From: Deinococcus sp. QL22
Lineage (GTDB): Bacteria; Deinococcota; Deinococci; Deinococcales; Deinococcaceae
Length of the DNA: 64,000 nt
Direction of reading: 5' to 3'
Assembly (NCBI RefSeq): GCF_023370075.1
Contig: NZ_CP097150.1
Span: 434,001-498,000 of the forward strand
A program made the translations under genes and the position numbers. The notes beneath the pieces are model-generated. The model was given only the letters and a program-made list of their open reading frames with translations. It was not told the origin of the DNA and ran no database searches. Of this stretch, positions 1-8,420 are shown in pieces. Position 1 is the first letter of the stretch; every line of letters begins with the position of its first letter.

Positions 1-1
1 A

Positions 2-1195
2 GCGAATACCAACTACATGCAAAGTGCTGTAGCGACAACTATGGCCGCTGCTACTAACCAGGTGGCTGGAGATGACTTGGGCGGCGTGAGCATAGTGCAG
101 CTGACCCAAGACCAGGAGGCGAATCAGCTGCACCGTATCCTTAGCAGTGACCCTAATGTGGCGTACATCTCGCGTGTTCCAACTCGTTATCTGCTTGCCA
201 AGGCCACAGGCATTGTAGGAGGTATACCACCCGCGCCTACGCGGATGTGGAACCTGAACAGGATAGGGTGGGAGCCTAAGATCGTAGACGTAAATGAGGC
301 CAAGAAAATTCGAGTGGGGGTCTTCGACACTGGAGTGGATGTCACTCACCCAGACCTCATGAAGGGCATCGCTAGGTATACCGTGGCCTACCCAGATTTA
401 CCCGGAAACGCCTCAGAGCAGGACATCGTTGGTCATGGTACTCATGTCACGGGTACGATTGGGGCAGGCATCAATGATGATGTGGGTATCAACGGCATTT
501 GCCGCAGCCAGTTGCTGGTCTGGAAAATCTTTAACGATACTCCCACATACCTCCCCCGCGGCAATGTCTTTTGGTATCTCGTCGATCCCCTCCTGTACCG
601 TCGGGCGTTGAATGACTGTTTACAAGGGAGTTTGGTGGACGTGCTCAATCTTAGTATTGGCGGCCCCCAGCCTCCAGATCAGTTAGAGCACGCTCTATAC
701 ACCAAGTTGCTCGAAAGTGGGGTCACCATCGTGGCTGCAATGGGCAACGAACGTCAACAGGGAAGTCCCATCTCCTATCCTGCTGCGATTCCCGGAGTCA
801 TTGCCGTCGGCGCGACCGGATTGAATGACACTGTCGCTAGCTTCTCCAACGCGGGCAATCACATCACCCTATGTGCACCAGGAGTTGCCATATGGTCGAC
901 CGTTCCCACATATCCAGGCCAGGTTGGCTATCAGGCACTTCCTGGACCCGGTGGTGCTGCGCGCGGCCGCTCAATAGCTCGGGAAACGAACTATGCTGCA
1001 TTTAACGGCACCTCTATGGCTGCGCCTCACGTTTCAGCAGCCGTCGCCCTCCTACTTGCGAAGGGTACGAAGCCCGCTGACGTCCTTGAACTCCTCAAGA
1101 CTACTGCCGATCCTGTACCCGGAATGCGGGGACAAACTTGGCACCCGGATTACGGGGCTGGAAGGCTGAATCTGCGCCGCCTTCTCAGCGCATAG
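2..1195 (+). CDS. S8 (subtilisin-like) serine protease, 5' end outside window
   Basis: Subtilase with the full catalytic set. Counted from the first in-window ATG (base 17), Asp104 lies in VFDTGVD, His140 in GHGTHVTG, the oxyanion Asn244 in AMGNE and Ser333 in NGTSMAAPHV. About 60 residues before the catalytic domain resemble the second half of an I9-type propeptide (VSIVQL, then a helix, then NVAYISRVP). The frame is open upstream of base 17 to the edge, so the first half of the propeptide and any signal peptide probably lie outside the window. It is followed after 57 bp by a small gene that looks like a free-standing propeptide or inhibitor. Family is certain; substrate and export are unknown. 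Confidence 0.93.
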   Translation, partial: ANTNYMQSAVATTMAAATNQVAGDDLGGVSIVQLTQDQEANQLHRILSSDPNVAYISRVPTRYLLAKATGIVGGIPPAPTRMWNLNRIGWEPKIVDVNEAKKIRVGVFDTGVDVTHPDLMKGIARYTVAYPDLPGNASEQDIVGHGTHVTGTIGAGINDDVGINGICRSQLLVWKIFNDTPTYLPRGNVFWYLVDPLLYRRALNDCLQGSLVDVLNLSIGGPQPPDQLEHALYTKLLESGVTIVAAMGNERQQGSPISYPAAIPGVIAVGATGLNDTVASFSNAGNHITLCAPGVAIWSTVPTYPGQVGYQALPGPGGAARGRSIARETNYAAFNGTSMAAPHVSAAVALLLAKGTKPADVLELLKTTADPVPGMRGQTWHPDYGAGRLNLRRLLSA

Positions 1196-1252
1196 GCCGA
1201 ATCTCGAATGATGCCGTCGGTGGCGGTACAGAAAGGGTGAAGGGGGAACCTG

Positions 1253-1507
1253 ATGCAAACAATTTTCTTTATGTTCCGCTCCGAAATCCCGAGGGAACGT
1301 CAAAAAGATGTTTTGCATCAGGTGCAGGCTTGGTCTAAGATCCGCTCGGCAGACTGGTTTTCCCCAAATTCCACCGACCAGGACATCAGACGGTCCGCTT
1401 ACGTGGTTGTTGATGCCAGTACTGATACGTCAGCATTGACCAACCAGCTAAAGTCTTTGCCTGAGGTCGAGAGCGCGTTCATACCATCAGAACGGGGCTG
1501 GTATTGA
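1253..1507 (+). CDS. Small protein resembling a stand-alone I9 propeptide/inhibitor
   Basis: 84-residue protein with a strong ribosome site (AGGGGG, about 8 bp before the ATG). Its apparent secondary structure is strand (TIFFMFR), helix (ERQKDVLHQVQAWS), strand, strand (SAYVVVDA), helix (TSALTNQLKSLPEV), strand (ESAFIPSERGWY). That matches the alternating ferredoxin-like order of subtilase propeptides (inhibitor family I9). The end of the upstream protease's own propeptide has a similar helix-strand pattern. It lies 57 bp downstream of the S8 gene on the same strand, so the two are probably co-transcribed. A role as an in-trans inhibitor or folding chaperone of that protease is inference; no invariant motif proves it. 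Confidence 0.72.
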   Translation: MQTIFFMFRSEIPRERQKDVLHQVQAWSKIRSADWFSPNSTDQDIRRSAYVVVDASTDTSALTNQLKSLPEVESAFIPSERGWY

Positions 1508-1701
1508 TGGTGCAGGCGAAGCATTATCGATTCCCGCACAAGTCGGCAACACGAGAGAGCAAGAGCGTCGTACCTGTGTGGAATTTCGCCTGAATCGCAC
1601 AAAGCGTGGCCAACATTGGTCAAGATAGGTAGAAATTTCCGGTCTTTTACACTCGATATACTCTCGTCAGCTCCTTACCTCTAGGTCGACAGGAGGTTTT
1701 G

Positions 1702-2775
1702 ATGAGCATTCCAGTTTCCGTGCTGGATCTTGTACCTGTTATGGAAGGGCAGGACAGTCGGCAAGCTCTGCACCGCAGCCTTGACCTCGCTATTCATGTT
1801 GAAGAACTGGGATACAACCGATACTGGCTCGCCGAACACCACAACCTGCGGAGCACTTGCAGTTCCGCGCCCGAAATCATCTTGGGCCAAGTCGCGCATC
1901 GCACTCAGCACCTCCGCGTTGGTTCAGGGGGCATCATGCTGTCCAACCATGCGCCGCTCCGGGTGGCGGAGAGCTTTAGAACACTTGAAGCGTTTTTCCC
2001 GGGACGCATTGATCTTGGGTTGGGTCGGGCAGCGGGTGCTGACAGCCTTACGGCTTTGGTGCTGCGTCGTTGCCAAGACGTTCGGTCGGAGGCTGACTTT
2101 GAAGAACGCTTAGCTGAACTGCTGGCTTATGATACGAGAGACCTACCTGTTGAACATCCCCTGCAGAAGGTGATTGCTACCCCCAGTGATATTCCTCTAC
2201 CACCCCTCTGGCTGTTAACTTCTAGTGGGCATGGTGCTCGGACTGCCGCCGCCATAGGGAGCGGGCTTGCCTTCGCAGCCCAGATTAATCCAAATCTTCA
2301 AAATGCTGCTGCGGCAATCCAGACGTATCGAGCAGCCTTCCAGCCCAGCGCCCGATTCGAGAGGCCCCAAACACTCCTGTCCTTGTCTGTCATCTTGGCT
2401 GACAATGATAATGAAGCTGAGAGGCTGGCGCACTCCGTTGATCTTGCCTTAGTGCGCGTTCTGCGAGGACAGGACGCCCCGTTACCACCCCCTGAGGCCA
2501 TCGAAAACGTTCCCTTTACATCTGAGGAGCACTTCAGGCTAGAAGCTTGGCGTCATTTGCATGTAATCGGCGGTCCTACCCGTGTTCGTGACCGTTTACA
2601 GTTCATTCTCAATGAGACAGGAGTCGATGAGTTGATGATCAGCTCCATCGTGCATGATTCTGCGGCACGTCAACATTCGTACACAATCTTACGGGATATC
2701 ACCCGTCGGTTGTCTGTATCTATGCCACTCTCCATATCTCCTGGGGTTGCACCAGTTGTGCGTAGGCGGAGTTAA
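1702..2775 (+). CDS. LLM-class flavin-dependent oxidoreductase (luciferase-like)
   Basis: 357-residue TIM-barrel protein of the bacterial luciferase-like monooxygenase superfamily, closest in look to the MsnO8-type group (short chain starting IPVSVLDLVP; EELGYNRYWLAEHHN near residue 35; VGSGGIMLSNHAPLRVAE near 75). These enzymes use reduced flavin; the substrate cannot be read from the sequence. The start is ATG 1702, five bases after a perfect AGGAGG at 1691-1696. A TTG at 1699 is in frame but too close to the ribosome site. The last few codons and the stop fall in sequence that also resembles the left end of the adjacent IS3 element (GGAGTTAAG recurs at the other IS3 end), so the native C-terminus may have been replaced by the insertion. 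Confidence 0.9.
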   Translation: MSIPVSVLDLVPVMEGQDSRQALHRSLDLAIHVEELGYNRYWLAEHHNLRSTCSSAPEIILGQVAHRTQHLRVGSGGIMLSNHAPLRVAESFRTLEAFFPGRIDLGLGRAAGADSLTALVLRRCQDVRSEADFEERLAELLAYDTRDLPVEHPLQKVIATPSDIPLPPLWLLTSSGHGARTAAAIGSGLAFAAQINPNLQNAAAAIQTYRAAFQPSARFERPQTLLSLSVILADNDNEAERLAHSVDLALVRVLRGQDAPLPPPEAIENVPFTSEEHFRLEAWRHLHVIGGPTRVRDRLQFILNETGVDELMISSIVHDSAARQHSYTILRDITRRLSVSMPLSISPGVAPVVRRRS

Positions 2776-2807
2776 GAACTCCGACAATGACGACAACGAG
2801 GTGCACG

Positions 2808-3107
2808 ATGGGACAACGAAAGACGTATTCAACCGAGTTCAAGCAACAAGCCGTCAAGCTGGTCCAGCAGGAAGGCAACACTACCCAGGGCAATGCACAA
2901 GACCTCGGGATCGGGCGGTCCACGCTGCAGAAGTGGTTGAATGCTGCTGATCACCACGGACCGCTGGCGTTTCCAGGGCACGGCAAAGCCCGACTGACCC
3001 CGGAACAGGAAGAGATCAAACGCCTGAAGCGCGAGAACGAAGTTCTGCGTCAGGAACGCGAAATACTAAAGTCTGCGGCGGTCTGGTTCGCGAAGCACAC
3101 CCAGTGA
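2808..3107 (+). CDS. IS3-family transposase OrfA (copy 1)
   Basis: 99-residue helix-turn-helix plus leucine-zipper protein typical of IS3 OrfA. It starts [12 protein letters not shown]; the HTH is near residues 20-45 ([12 protein letters not shown]) and a charged coiled coil ([19 protein letters not shown]) lies near 68-90. Its TGA stop overlaps the GTG start of orfB at 3104, the usual arrangement for coupled or frameshifted expression of the OrfAB transposase. It is intact but has no functional OrfB partner here. Confidence 0.88.
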   Translation: MGQRKTYSTEFKQQAVKLVQQEGNTTQGNAQDLGIGRSTLQKWLNAADHHGPLAFPGHGKARLTPEQEEIKRLKRENEVLRQEREILKSAAVWFAKHTQ

Positions 3108-3507
3108 AATACCCTTTCATCCACGTCAGGCGCCAGCAATTTCCCTTACGGGTGTTGTGCCGCGTCCTGGGTGTGACTGAGAGTGGCTATCACTCGTGGC
3201 GAATCAGACCGCCGATCCGAACGGACAACGACCAGAAGCTGCTGAGCCAGGTTCATGAGGCGCACCAGGCCAGTCAGGGGCGCTATGGCGCCCCTCGGAT
3301 CCACGTGGAGCTGCGTGAGCAGGGCGTAGTCTGTTCCAGACGCCGGGTGGGCCGCTTCATGCGTCAGGCTGGACTCCGCGGGAAGGGCAAGCGCAAGTAC
3401 AAGGTCACAACCAACTCAGACCACGCCTTGCCTCTCGCGGACAATCTGCTGAACCGCAATTTCGACGTCCAGGAACCCAACACGGTGTATGCGAGCGACA
3501 TCACGTA
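3104..3507 (+). pseudogene. IS3-family transposase OrfB, N-terminal fragment (copy 1)
   Basis: Encodes the first 134 or so residues of an IS3 OrfB (HTH_21 region, [22 protein letters not shown]), then YASDIT, which is the segment around the first Asp of the DDE site. The reading frame then meets a stop created by the inserted IS1182 terminus. The rest of the DDE domain is missing, so this fragment cannot be active. Confidence 0.9.
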
Positions 3508-5225
3508 GATGCTGTCGGCGAATTCAAACCGCGTGGAGAAGTCTTGAAAAGCTAGAAACACGGGTGGCCGCACGCGGCCGCCCATCGAGCCAAGCGACAA
3601 TGCGCGACACATTGATGGCCGTCGCGCTGACCACATGGTGTAACCGGGTACGGGCTAAACCGATATATCGGCTCTGACGCAAGCCAACACAATGCACGGC
3701 CTGAGAAATAGTGCCTTCGATGCCAGCACGGATGCGGGAGTTGGACTTGAACGTGGGCGTTTCCATTTGCTTTCTGGCGGCGTTCAAGGCCTCATATTCT
3801 GCCTGATGGAGGATCAGGAGAGTCCGGCGCGGATCCTTGGCCGCGGTGCATAACGTGCGTGTGGGACAAGTTCCGCAGTCACTCCGACGAAAGCGAATTC
3901 GGATGATGGGGTGCTTAACCTCGTTGTCACCGGGTCGCCAAGAGCCGGAGATCTTGCCCTGCGGGCAAGTGGCGTGTTGCTGTTCCCAGTCGATGTGAAA
4001 CTGAGGCGTGTCATAGCCAAGACCTTGACGGCTTTGCCAAGTGGACACTTGGCGAATGGGGCCCATCAGCTCAATCCCATGTTCCTTGGCGCTCGAAACC
4101 AGCACCCCCGCGTCTGTATAGGCGGCATCAACAAAATGTTCGCTGGGCAAAAGCTTTTTCGCGGCCAGCTTGTCATGAATGACCGCGGTGCTTGACCCGT
4201 CATAGTCCATCGCTGCCGTCGTATGGACATGAGTCACCACGTGGGCCTCGTCGTCATCGCACGTTTCCGTCAAATGCACTTTGTAGCCAGACCACTCCGT
4301 ACTGCGTTTGGTGCTGAAGTGCATTTCTGGATCGTAGGGTGACTGGATGCGCTCTCCAACAGGAGGGAACAGAGTTCCCTTCTTCCAGCGAAGCGCCCCA
4401 CCGCTGCGATCAAAATGAGTGTCCCAGACCTACCGGAGCAAGGCAATTCGAGTCGCTTTCTGAGCCTCACACGGCGCGTTTGGAGCGTCCAGGGCATCCA
4501 ACAAGGCAAAGCCATCTGCGCCAATGTCCAAAACATACAGCCGGCGCTTTGCTTCGGTTTTCGGGAGCAAGGTGTCTTCAACGCGGTGGGCGTAGCGCTT
4601 GAACCACAGTGGTTGGGCCACGCCGATCAGCCATTCGGGAACCAAGTCTGCCAGCTCATTTCAGGTTGCCCGCAAGGTTTCCCCCACCAATTCAGCGAGA
4701 TGTAAGTCGCGCACCGCGCCCAAGACGTGGGTCGAATCCGTGCGTTGCTTGCCGCGTGCTTTCACCAACCCTCGATCCTGAAAATGATCAAGCATGCGGT
4801 CAAGCAAGCGGTATTCAGCTTCGCCGTCCACCAACCGGGCTCGAAATTCTGACAGCACACTGAAATGGAAGCCAGCATCGTGCAATTCCAGTCCCAGCGC
4901 GTATTTCCAATCAATGCGTCCTCGGACGTGGTCGGCAGCTTGGCGATCACTGACGTTCTCCAGAAACTGGAGAACGGTCACCAGCGCGAGCCGCCACGCG
5001 GGCAACGCGGGTTGCCCCCGTTTAGGAAATAGATCTGCAAAGTCGGCATCTTGGTACAGCGTGCCGAACTCGTCACGCAGACGCATCGCCACACACCCTT
5101 TCGGGAACGCGGCGCGCGCAACTTGTTGTGTCAGCTCAGGAATGTCGCTGGGCACGGCCGGTTTGAGGGACATAGACCAGTATGCCGCGTCCTGCACAGC
5201 GGAGTTTGAATTCGCCGACAGCATC
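3508..5225 (-). mobile_element. IS1182-family insertion sequence
   Basis: Bounded by perfect 22-bp terminal inverted repeats at 3508-3529 and 5204-5225 (beginning GATGCTGTCGG when read inward). It carries a single transposase gene on the minus strand. It sits exactly between 5' fragments of two different IS3 elements in opposite orientation, both cut at the codon after the conserved SD-I/L-T of OrfB. Without outer sequence from a single target, a target duplication cannot be assigned. Confidence 0.85.
3524..5173 (-). pseudogene. IS1182-family transposase with two in-frame stop codons
   Basis: Read on the minus strand from ATG 5173 (MSLKPAVPSD) to the stop at 3524, this is one continuous frame of about 549 codons, the usual size of the family. 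It is interrupted by TGA at 4661-4663 (after GETLRAT) and TAG at 4430-4432 (after IALLR, where CAG/Gln would be expected before VWDTHFD). Recognisable parts are the N-terminal FGTLYQDADFADLFPKRGQP region, QRTDSTHVLGAVRDL (catalytic Asp region), DAAYTDAGV, and the C-terminal Cys-rich IRFRRSDCGTC segment. No frameshift is needed to join the three pieces, so the defect is purely nonsense. It is inactive unless both stops are read through. Confidence 0.88.
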
Positions 5226-5632
5226 AACGTCAGATCAGAAGCCCACACCGTATTGGCGTGCTGAACGGTAAATTTTCGGTTGAGCACGTTGGGGCAGACC
5301 GCACAGGTGTGTTCGCTGTCCGTCGTGCGCACAAATCGTCGCTTTCCCTTGGCTTGCAGGCCAGCAGTCCGCATGAAGCGCGAAATCCGCTTTCGGGAAA
5401 CATGTTGTCCTTCAGCTCGCAGATCGGCTTGAAGACGAGGCGCACCGTAGCGTCCTTTGCTGGCCTGGTGAAGCTCACGGATGCGCTGCTCCAGCAGCGC
5501 ATCCTGCTTAACGTGGGGTGAGATCGGCCTTCTTTGCCAGCTGTAAAACGCACTGCTGGACACATCCAGTACCCGGCACAAGACTTTTAGCGGGTACTGC
5601 GTGCGCCACTGTTGGATGAACACATATTTCAA
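5226..5632 (-). pseudogene. IS3-family transposase OrfB, N-terminal fragment (copy 2)
   Basis: Minus-strand OrfB that starts with TTG at 5632, overlapping the orfA stop (TTGA). It encodes SKGRYGAPRL and ISRFMRTAGLQAKGK, and ends at WASDLT where the IS1182 right end begins. The protein resembles copy 1 but is clearly a different element (for example MKYVFIQQWRTQYPLKV against [17 protein letters not shown]). The open frame runs on into the IS1182 transposase, giving a 323-codon chimeric ORF that is an artefact of the junction. Confidence 0.88.
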
Positions 5633-5928
5633 CGTGTGGTCTCTCTGGCAAAGAAGGCCGCGGCTTTTTTCAAGATCTCGCGCTCCTGACGCAAAATTTC
5701 ATTCTCCTTCCGCAGGCGTTTGAGTTCCTCTTGTTCGGGCGTCAACAGCTGACGGCCCTGACCAGGGAAGGCCAGGTCTCCGTGATGCTGGTCAGCTTTG
5801 ATCCACTTTCTCAAGGCGGACAGCCCGATTCCAAGATCGCGGGCAGTACCGGCGATATTTTCGGTGGACTGCGCGAGCCCGGCAGCGTCTCGCTTGAATT
5901 CGGCGGTGTACGTTTTGCGCTGGGTCAT
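5629..5928 (-). CDS. IS3-family transposase OrfA (copy 2)
   Basis: 99-residue OrfA (MTQRKTYTAEFKRD; HTH at DLGIGLSALRKW; coiled coil ELKRLRKENEILRQEREI). The start is ATG 5928, preceded by GGAGGCACCCC; longer upstream extensions in frame have no family support. A run AAAAAAG lies about 35 bp before the end, but whether it promotes frameshifting into orfB is not clear because it is not in the classical phase. Confidence 0.87.
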   Translation of the reverse strand: MTQRKTYTAEFKRDAAGLAQSTENIAGTARDLGIGLSALRKWIKADQHHGDLAFPGQGRQLLTPEQEELKRLRKENEILRQEREILKKAAAFFARETTR

Positions 5929-5980
5929 GGGGTGCCTCCGCGTGAATCGGGGCTTAACTCCATGTGTGCAAAAGCGACTT

Positions 5981-6043
5981 ACCCTCACTGATCTCTTGGC
6001 TGTCGCGTTGCTCCAAAAACTGGCGACGGAGTTCAACTGGCCC
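5981..6043 (+). pseudogene. Scrap of an IS982-family transposase
   Basis: About 20 codons ([12 protein letters not shown]) match the segment [13 protein letters not shown] of the nearly complete IS982-type transposase at 36.7-37.5 kb. The DNA is also similar (roughly 27 of 33 bases by eye). Similarity is lost on both sides: the left side is replaced by the IS3 end and the right side diverges. Confidence 0.5.
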
Positions 6044-6238
6044 GCGAAGAATAAGCGAAACTCTCCAGACTGCATCAGACCCTGCTGCCCGGTGGTGCCC
6101 TGTGACCCGCCGCGGCTCGGATCAGCGAGCCCTGCGCCTGCTGACGCGCTTCCTTTCTGGGCGCGGCTCGTTTCCTTGGCTACTTTTTCCTCAAGGGGTT
6201 CGAGCGCTTGAACCCTTAAAGCTCTCTCCTATCCGACG

Positions 6239-6262
6239 GCACCCCTCGGAGGGCGCTTTTTT
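6239..6262 (+). terminator. Possible intrinsic terminator
   Basis: A short GC hairpin (GCACCCC / GGAGGGCGC) is followed by TTTTTT at 6257-6262. No convincing plus-strand gene ends just upstream, so it may belong to degraded insertion-sequence DNA or lie in the leader of the gene at 6280. Confidence 0.45.
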
Positions 6263-6279
6263 CGTGGCAGGATAGGGTG

Positions 6280-6741
6280 ATGAAGTATCAAAAATTGAGC
6301 GAAGTGATCGCGCTGCTCGACAATCCGCAGCGCAGCGACCGTTTTGTCAAGCACCTGAGGACTGCTGTTCTAGAGGGCGAGATTGACGCGGTGTATCTGC
6401 CGGAGCGATGTACCTTACCCAAAGAGTTTCAGCGCCGTGGTGCAGCGGGCAAGTACCAGCGAAGCGCCCGAGAAATGCTGATCGAAGTTACGCCCGCCTT
6501 TGAGAGGTGGCTGGTGGAGACCAGTGTCGCCCTCGCCAGCCGCCGGAACGTCCGTACGGTTGTTAGTGCGCAGAGCATTGAGGCAGGCGAGGTGGACTTT
6601 AAGGCGCTCGCCGAAGAGACCCGGCGTAAGATGCAAGCCAGCTACAAGAAGGGCCAGGCACTTGGCTTGTCTCGGGGCAAAGCAGCTCAACCCAAGGGCT
6701 GGCCCAAAGCCAAAGGTAAGGCTCCTGCACGCAAGAAATAA
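6280..6741 (+). CDS. Hypothetical protein with basic C-terminal tail
   Basis: 153 residues, family not recognised. The N-terminal half is predicted helical (KLSEVIALLDNPQRSDRFVKHLRTAV). The C-terminal 35 residues are rich in Lys, Gly, Ala and Pro (KGWPKAKGKAPARKK), a composition seen in nucleic-acid-binding tails. The start is ATG 6280; a GTG immediately before it at 6277 is equally possible. The gene stands alone between insertion-sequence debris and a strong hairpin. The sequence does not point to any function beyond possible DNA or RNA binding. Confidence 0.65.
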   Translation: MKYQKLSEVIALLDNPQRSDRFVKHLRTAVLEGEIDAVYLPERCTLPKEFQRRGAAGKYQRSAREMLIEVTPAFERWLVETSVALASRRNVRTVVSAQSIEAGEVDFKALAEETRRKMQASYKKGQALGLSRGKAAQPKGWPKAKGKAPARKK

Positions 6742-6747
6742 CGTACT

Positions 6748-6775
6748 GAGCGCCGCCCCTCAGGGGGCGGCGCTC
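6748..6775 (+). terminator. Perfect 12-bp stem hairpin after the 6280 gene
   Basis: GAGCGCCGCCCC, loop TCAG, then the exact complement. It begins 6 bp after the stop of the upstream gene. There is no long T run, so it may act as a bidirectional or factor-assisted terminator. Confidence 0.6.
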
Positions 6776-6849
6776 TAAGTTCTGGAATGTTGTGCCGGTC
6801 GGGCGTACTTGATGTACCCATGGGGTAAAGAGGCGTCTTCCACTCGCTG

Positions 6850-7023
6850 TTAATGTTGAGCCAGTGTGCTGTGCGCCCGCGCTTCTCGTGTGGCACGTGC
6901 TGCTTGGGCTTGCGCGGCCTGTTCTTCTGCGACGCGCTGAGCTTGAAGGGCTTCTCGTTTAGTGCGCTTGAGTTTGGCCATGTTCTTGAGAATGACATGA
7001 CCCATGGCGTCCTCTGAGCGCAT
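6850..7023 (-). CDS. Small Ala/Gln/Arg-rich predicted coiled-coil protein
   Basis: 57 residues from ATG 7023 (MRSEDAMGHVILKNMAKLKRTKRE), ending in an Ala-Gln-Arg repeat (QAQRVAEEQAAQAQAARATREARA) likely to form one long helix. The start lies just beyond the stop of the preceding minus-strand gene, with AGGG directly before it, so the two are probably translationally coupled. No family was recognised. The low-complexity composition means it could be spurious. Confidence 0.45.
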   Translation of the reverse strand: MRSEDAMGHVILKNMAKLKRTKREALQAQRVAEEQAAQAQAARATREARAHSTLAQH

Positions 7024-7027
7024 CCCT

Positions 7028-7216
7028 TCACTTATCTTCCAGTCGTACGACAGCTTCTGTATCGCGAATTTCGACGGGCAAGCCCTCGTCATTGATCACG
7101 TCCAGGACGGAGCCCCGCTGACCGATCACCCGCCGAATTCGGATGGTCGCGCCACCCTCCAGTCTGACGGTGTCGCCTTTCTTAAGGTTGTTCAGCGCCA
7201 CAGGTTTCCAAGGCAT
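7028..7216 (-). CDS. Small beta-rich hypothetical protein
   Basis: 62 residues (MPWKPVALNNLKKGDTVRLEGG) with alternating short strands: DTVRLEGGATIRIRRVIG, SVLDVINDEG, LPVEIRDTEAVVRLE. It resembles small SH3-like or KOW-like barrels, but no signature motif is present. It appears to be first in a two-gene minus-strand unit with the 6850-7023 gene. Confidence 0.55.
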   Translation of the reverse strand: MPWKPVALNNLKKGDTVRLEGGATIRIRRVIGQRGSVLDVINDEGLPVEIRDTEAVVRLEDK

Positions 7217-7474
7217 GGGGAAATTGTCTCACACCCCACCTGAAGCCCACAGCATCAGGCACTGGCGAGTCAAGTGGCCTGTCTGTGATGGGCGGCATGG
7301 TTTGTGACAAAGGCCAAGGCCTACACTGCGGGTGGTTGCGTGCACCTGTCCGTCCCCTGAAATAACGGTAAAGCGCGTACGAAAGCCTGTTTCGTCATCC
7401 TGAAGGAGGGCGTGAGTGGGACAACGGGGACCTTCCACAATTCACATTGCCTCTACTCTTCAAGGAGACGACTC

Positions 7475-8272
7475 ATGTTGGATCGGAAAGAGATGGCGCG
7501 CGTGTTGTTGCACAAACTGAAGCCGCACAGCGCTCAGTTCAAACACGCGCATATGTATACCCTGTTGGCGGCGCTGCATGACCTGCAAGATGCCAATGTG
7601 TTGGCGGTGCGTCCGGACGCTGCACCTCTGGAGCACCGCTCGATGGTGCGGGTCCTTCAGAAAGGGGCGGCCAAATTCTCAGTTGAACTCAGTGAACGTG
7701 AGGCGACGATCATGCTGAGGGACTGCGGTCTCAGTGTGATGGGACGTGTGCGGTCAATCCTGACTCCTTGGGAGAACTGGAGTGGGATTCATGCGCAGGT
7801 GCTGTGCGATGTCTGGCGTCATGCGCCTGAGGGCGTTGAGCAGGAGAGTCTCGCGGTGTTGCTGGAAGATCCCCTTGAGGTGGTCAAGGCGTATGAAGAG
7901 CGTCATCCGGAAAAACTGTATCCGCGTCTTGCGCTGGTTCGGGCCGCACGGATGGTGTACCAGAAGGTGTTGGTTCCTGAGTTGTCTCATCCACGAGAGT
8001 TGCTGGTGAGGGTGCATGAGGTTCGGGCCGATGCCGAATGGCATGGGGAGGTGCTGGCCTCGCCTGATTTCAAGCATCGTCGGAAGGCCCGCTTTGAGAG
8101 CATTGTGTTATTTATTCCCGATGATGCGCGATTTGCCCATCAAGACGAGCAGAGCTTTTTGTATCAGCGCGACGCGACGGTGGTTCACTCACGTTCCATT
8201 CGGCACAGCCAACGGGCTCAGCTGCCTCGGCGGCGGCCGGGTGATCTGGTGCGCTTTACCTTGCCCCGCTAA
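7475..8272 (+). CDS. Hypothetical protein, 265 residues
   Basis: The start is ATG 7475 (MLDRKEMARVLLHKL), supported by AAGGAG a few bases upstream; in-frame upstream codons have no ribosome site. It is predicted soluble and mixed helical, with no transmembrane segment, signal peptide or recognised domain. It has a repeated LLEDPLEVVKAYEERHP-like helical region in the middle and a basic end (HSQRAQLPRRRPGDLVRF). The gene is followed almost at once by a long inverted repeat. No function can be assigned. Confidence 0.7.
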   Translation: MLDRKEMARVLLHKLKPHSAQFKHAHMYTLLAALHDLQDANVLAVRPDAAPLEHRSMVRVLQKGAAKFSVELSEREATIMLRDCGLSVMGRVRSILTPWENWSGIHAQVLCDVWRHAPEGVEQESLAVLLEDPLEVVKAYEERHPEKLYPRLALVRAARMVYQKVLVPELSHPRELLVRVHEVRADAEWHGEVLASPDFKHRRKARFESIVLFIPDDARFAHQDEQSFLYQRDATVVHSRSIRHSQRAQLPRRRPGDLVRFTLPR

Positions 8273-8273
8273 G

Positions 8274-8327
8274 AACGATAGAGCAGAAGACCTTGGAGAT
8301 GAATTCAAGGTCTTCTGCTCTGTCGTT
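8274..8327 (+). terminator. Long inverted repeat, 22-bp stem
   Basis: Arms 8274-8295 and 8306-8327 pair over 22 bp with a single G:T-type mismatch, around a 10-base loop (core AGCAGAAGACCTTG). It starts 2 bp after the stop of the 7475 gene. It lacks a T tract, so it may stabilise the mRNA 3' end or be a small repeat element rather than a classical terminator. Confidence 0.6.
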
Positions 8328-8420
8328 GACTCTCGCGCTGACGCTGAGGGATGGAAGCGAATCTGATGTTGTCAGCCTGGAACTCTTCTTGCTCGCAAGA
8401 GACCTGAGCTGCTGTTCACG

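Larger units (their letters stand above)
2757..3507 (+). mobile_element. Left half of an IS3-family element (copy 1), truncated
   Basis: Contains a complete orfA and the 5' part of orfB, ending abruptly where an IS1182 element begins at 3508. The outer end is placed near 2757 because TGTGCG..GGAGTTAAG there resembles the outer end of the second IS3 copy near 5970 (minus strand). The right half of this element, with its catalytic Asp and Glu region and right terminal repeat, is absent. Confidence 0.7.
5226..5972 (-). mobile_element. 5' half of a second IS3-family element (copy 2), inverted
   Basis: Holds a complete orfA and the first part of orfB on the minus strand, truncated at 5225/5226 by IS1182. 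The outer boundary is put near 5970 from similarity of the minus-strand end (TGCACACATGGAGTTAAG) to the outer end of copy 1. Just outside it lies a scrap of an IS982-type transposase, so this IS3 probably inserted into that element. Confidence 0.68.

Noticed and set aside
4661..5632. A 323-codon minus-strand frame that looks like a single novel protein
   Set aside because: It is a read-through from the truncated IS3 orfB into the IS1182 transposase across their junction.
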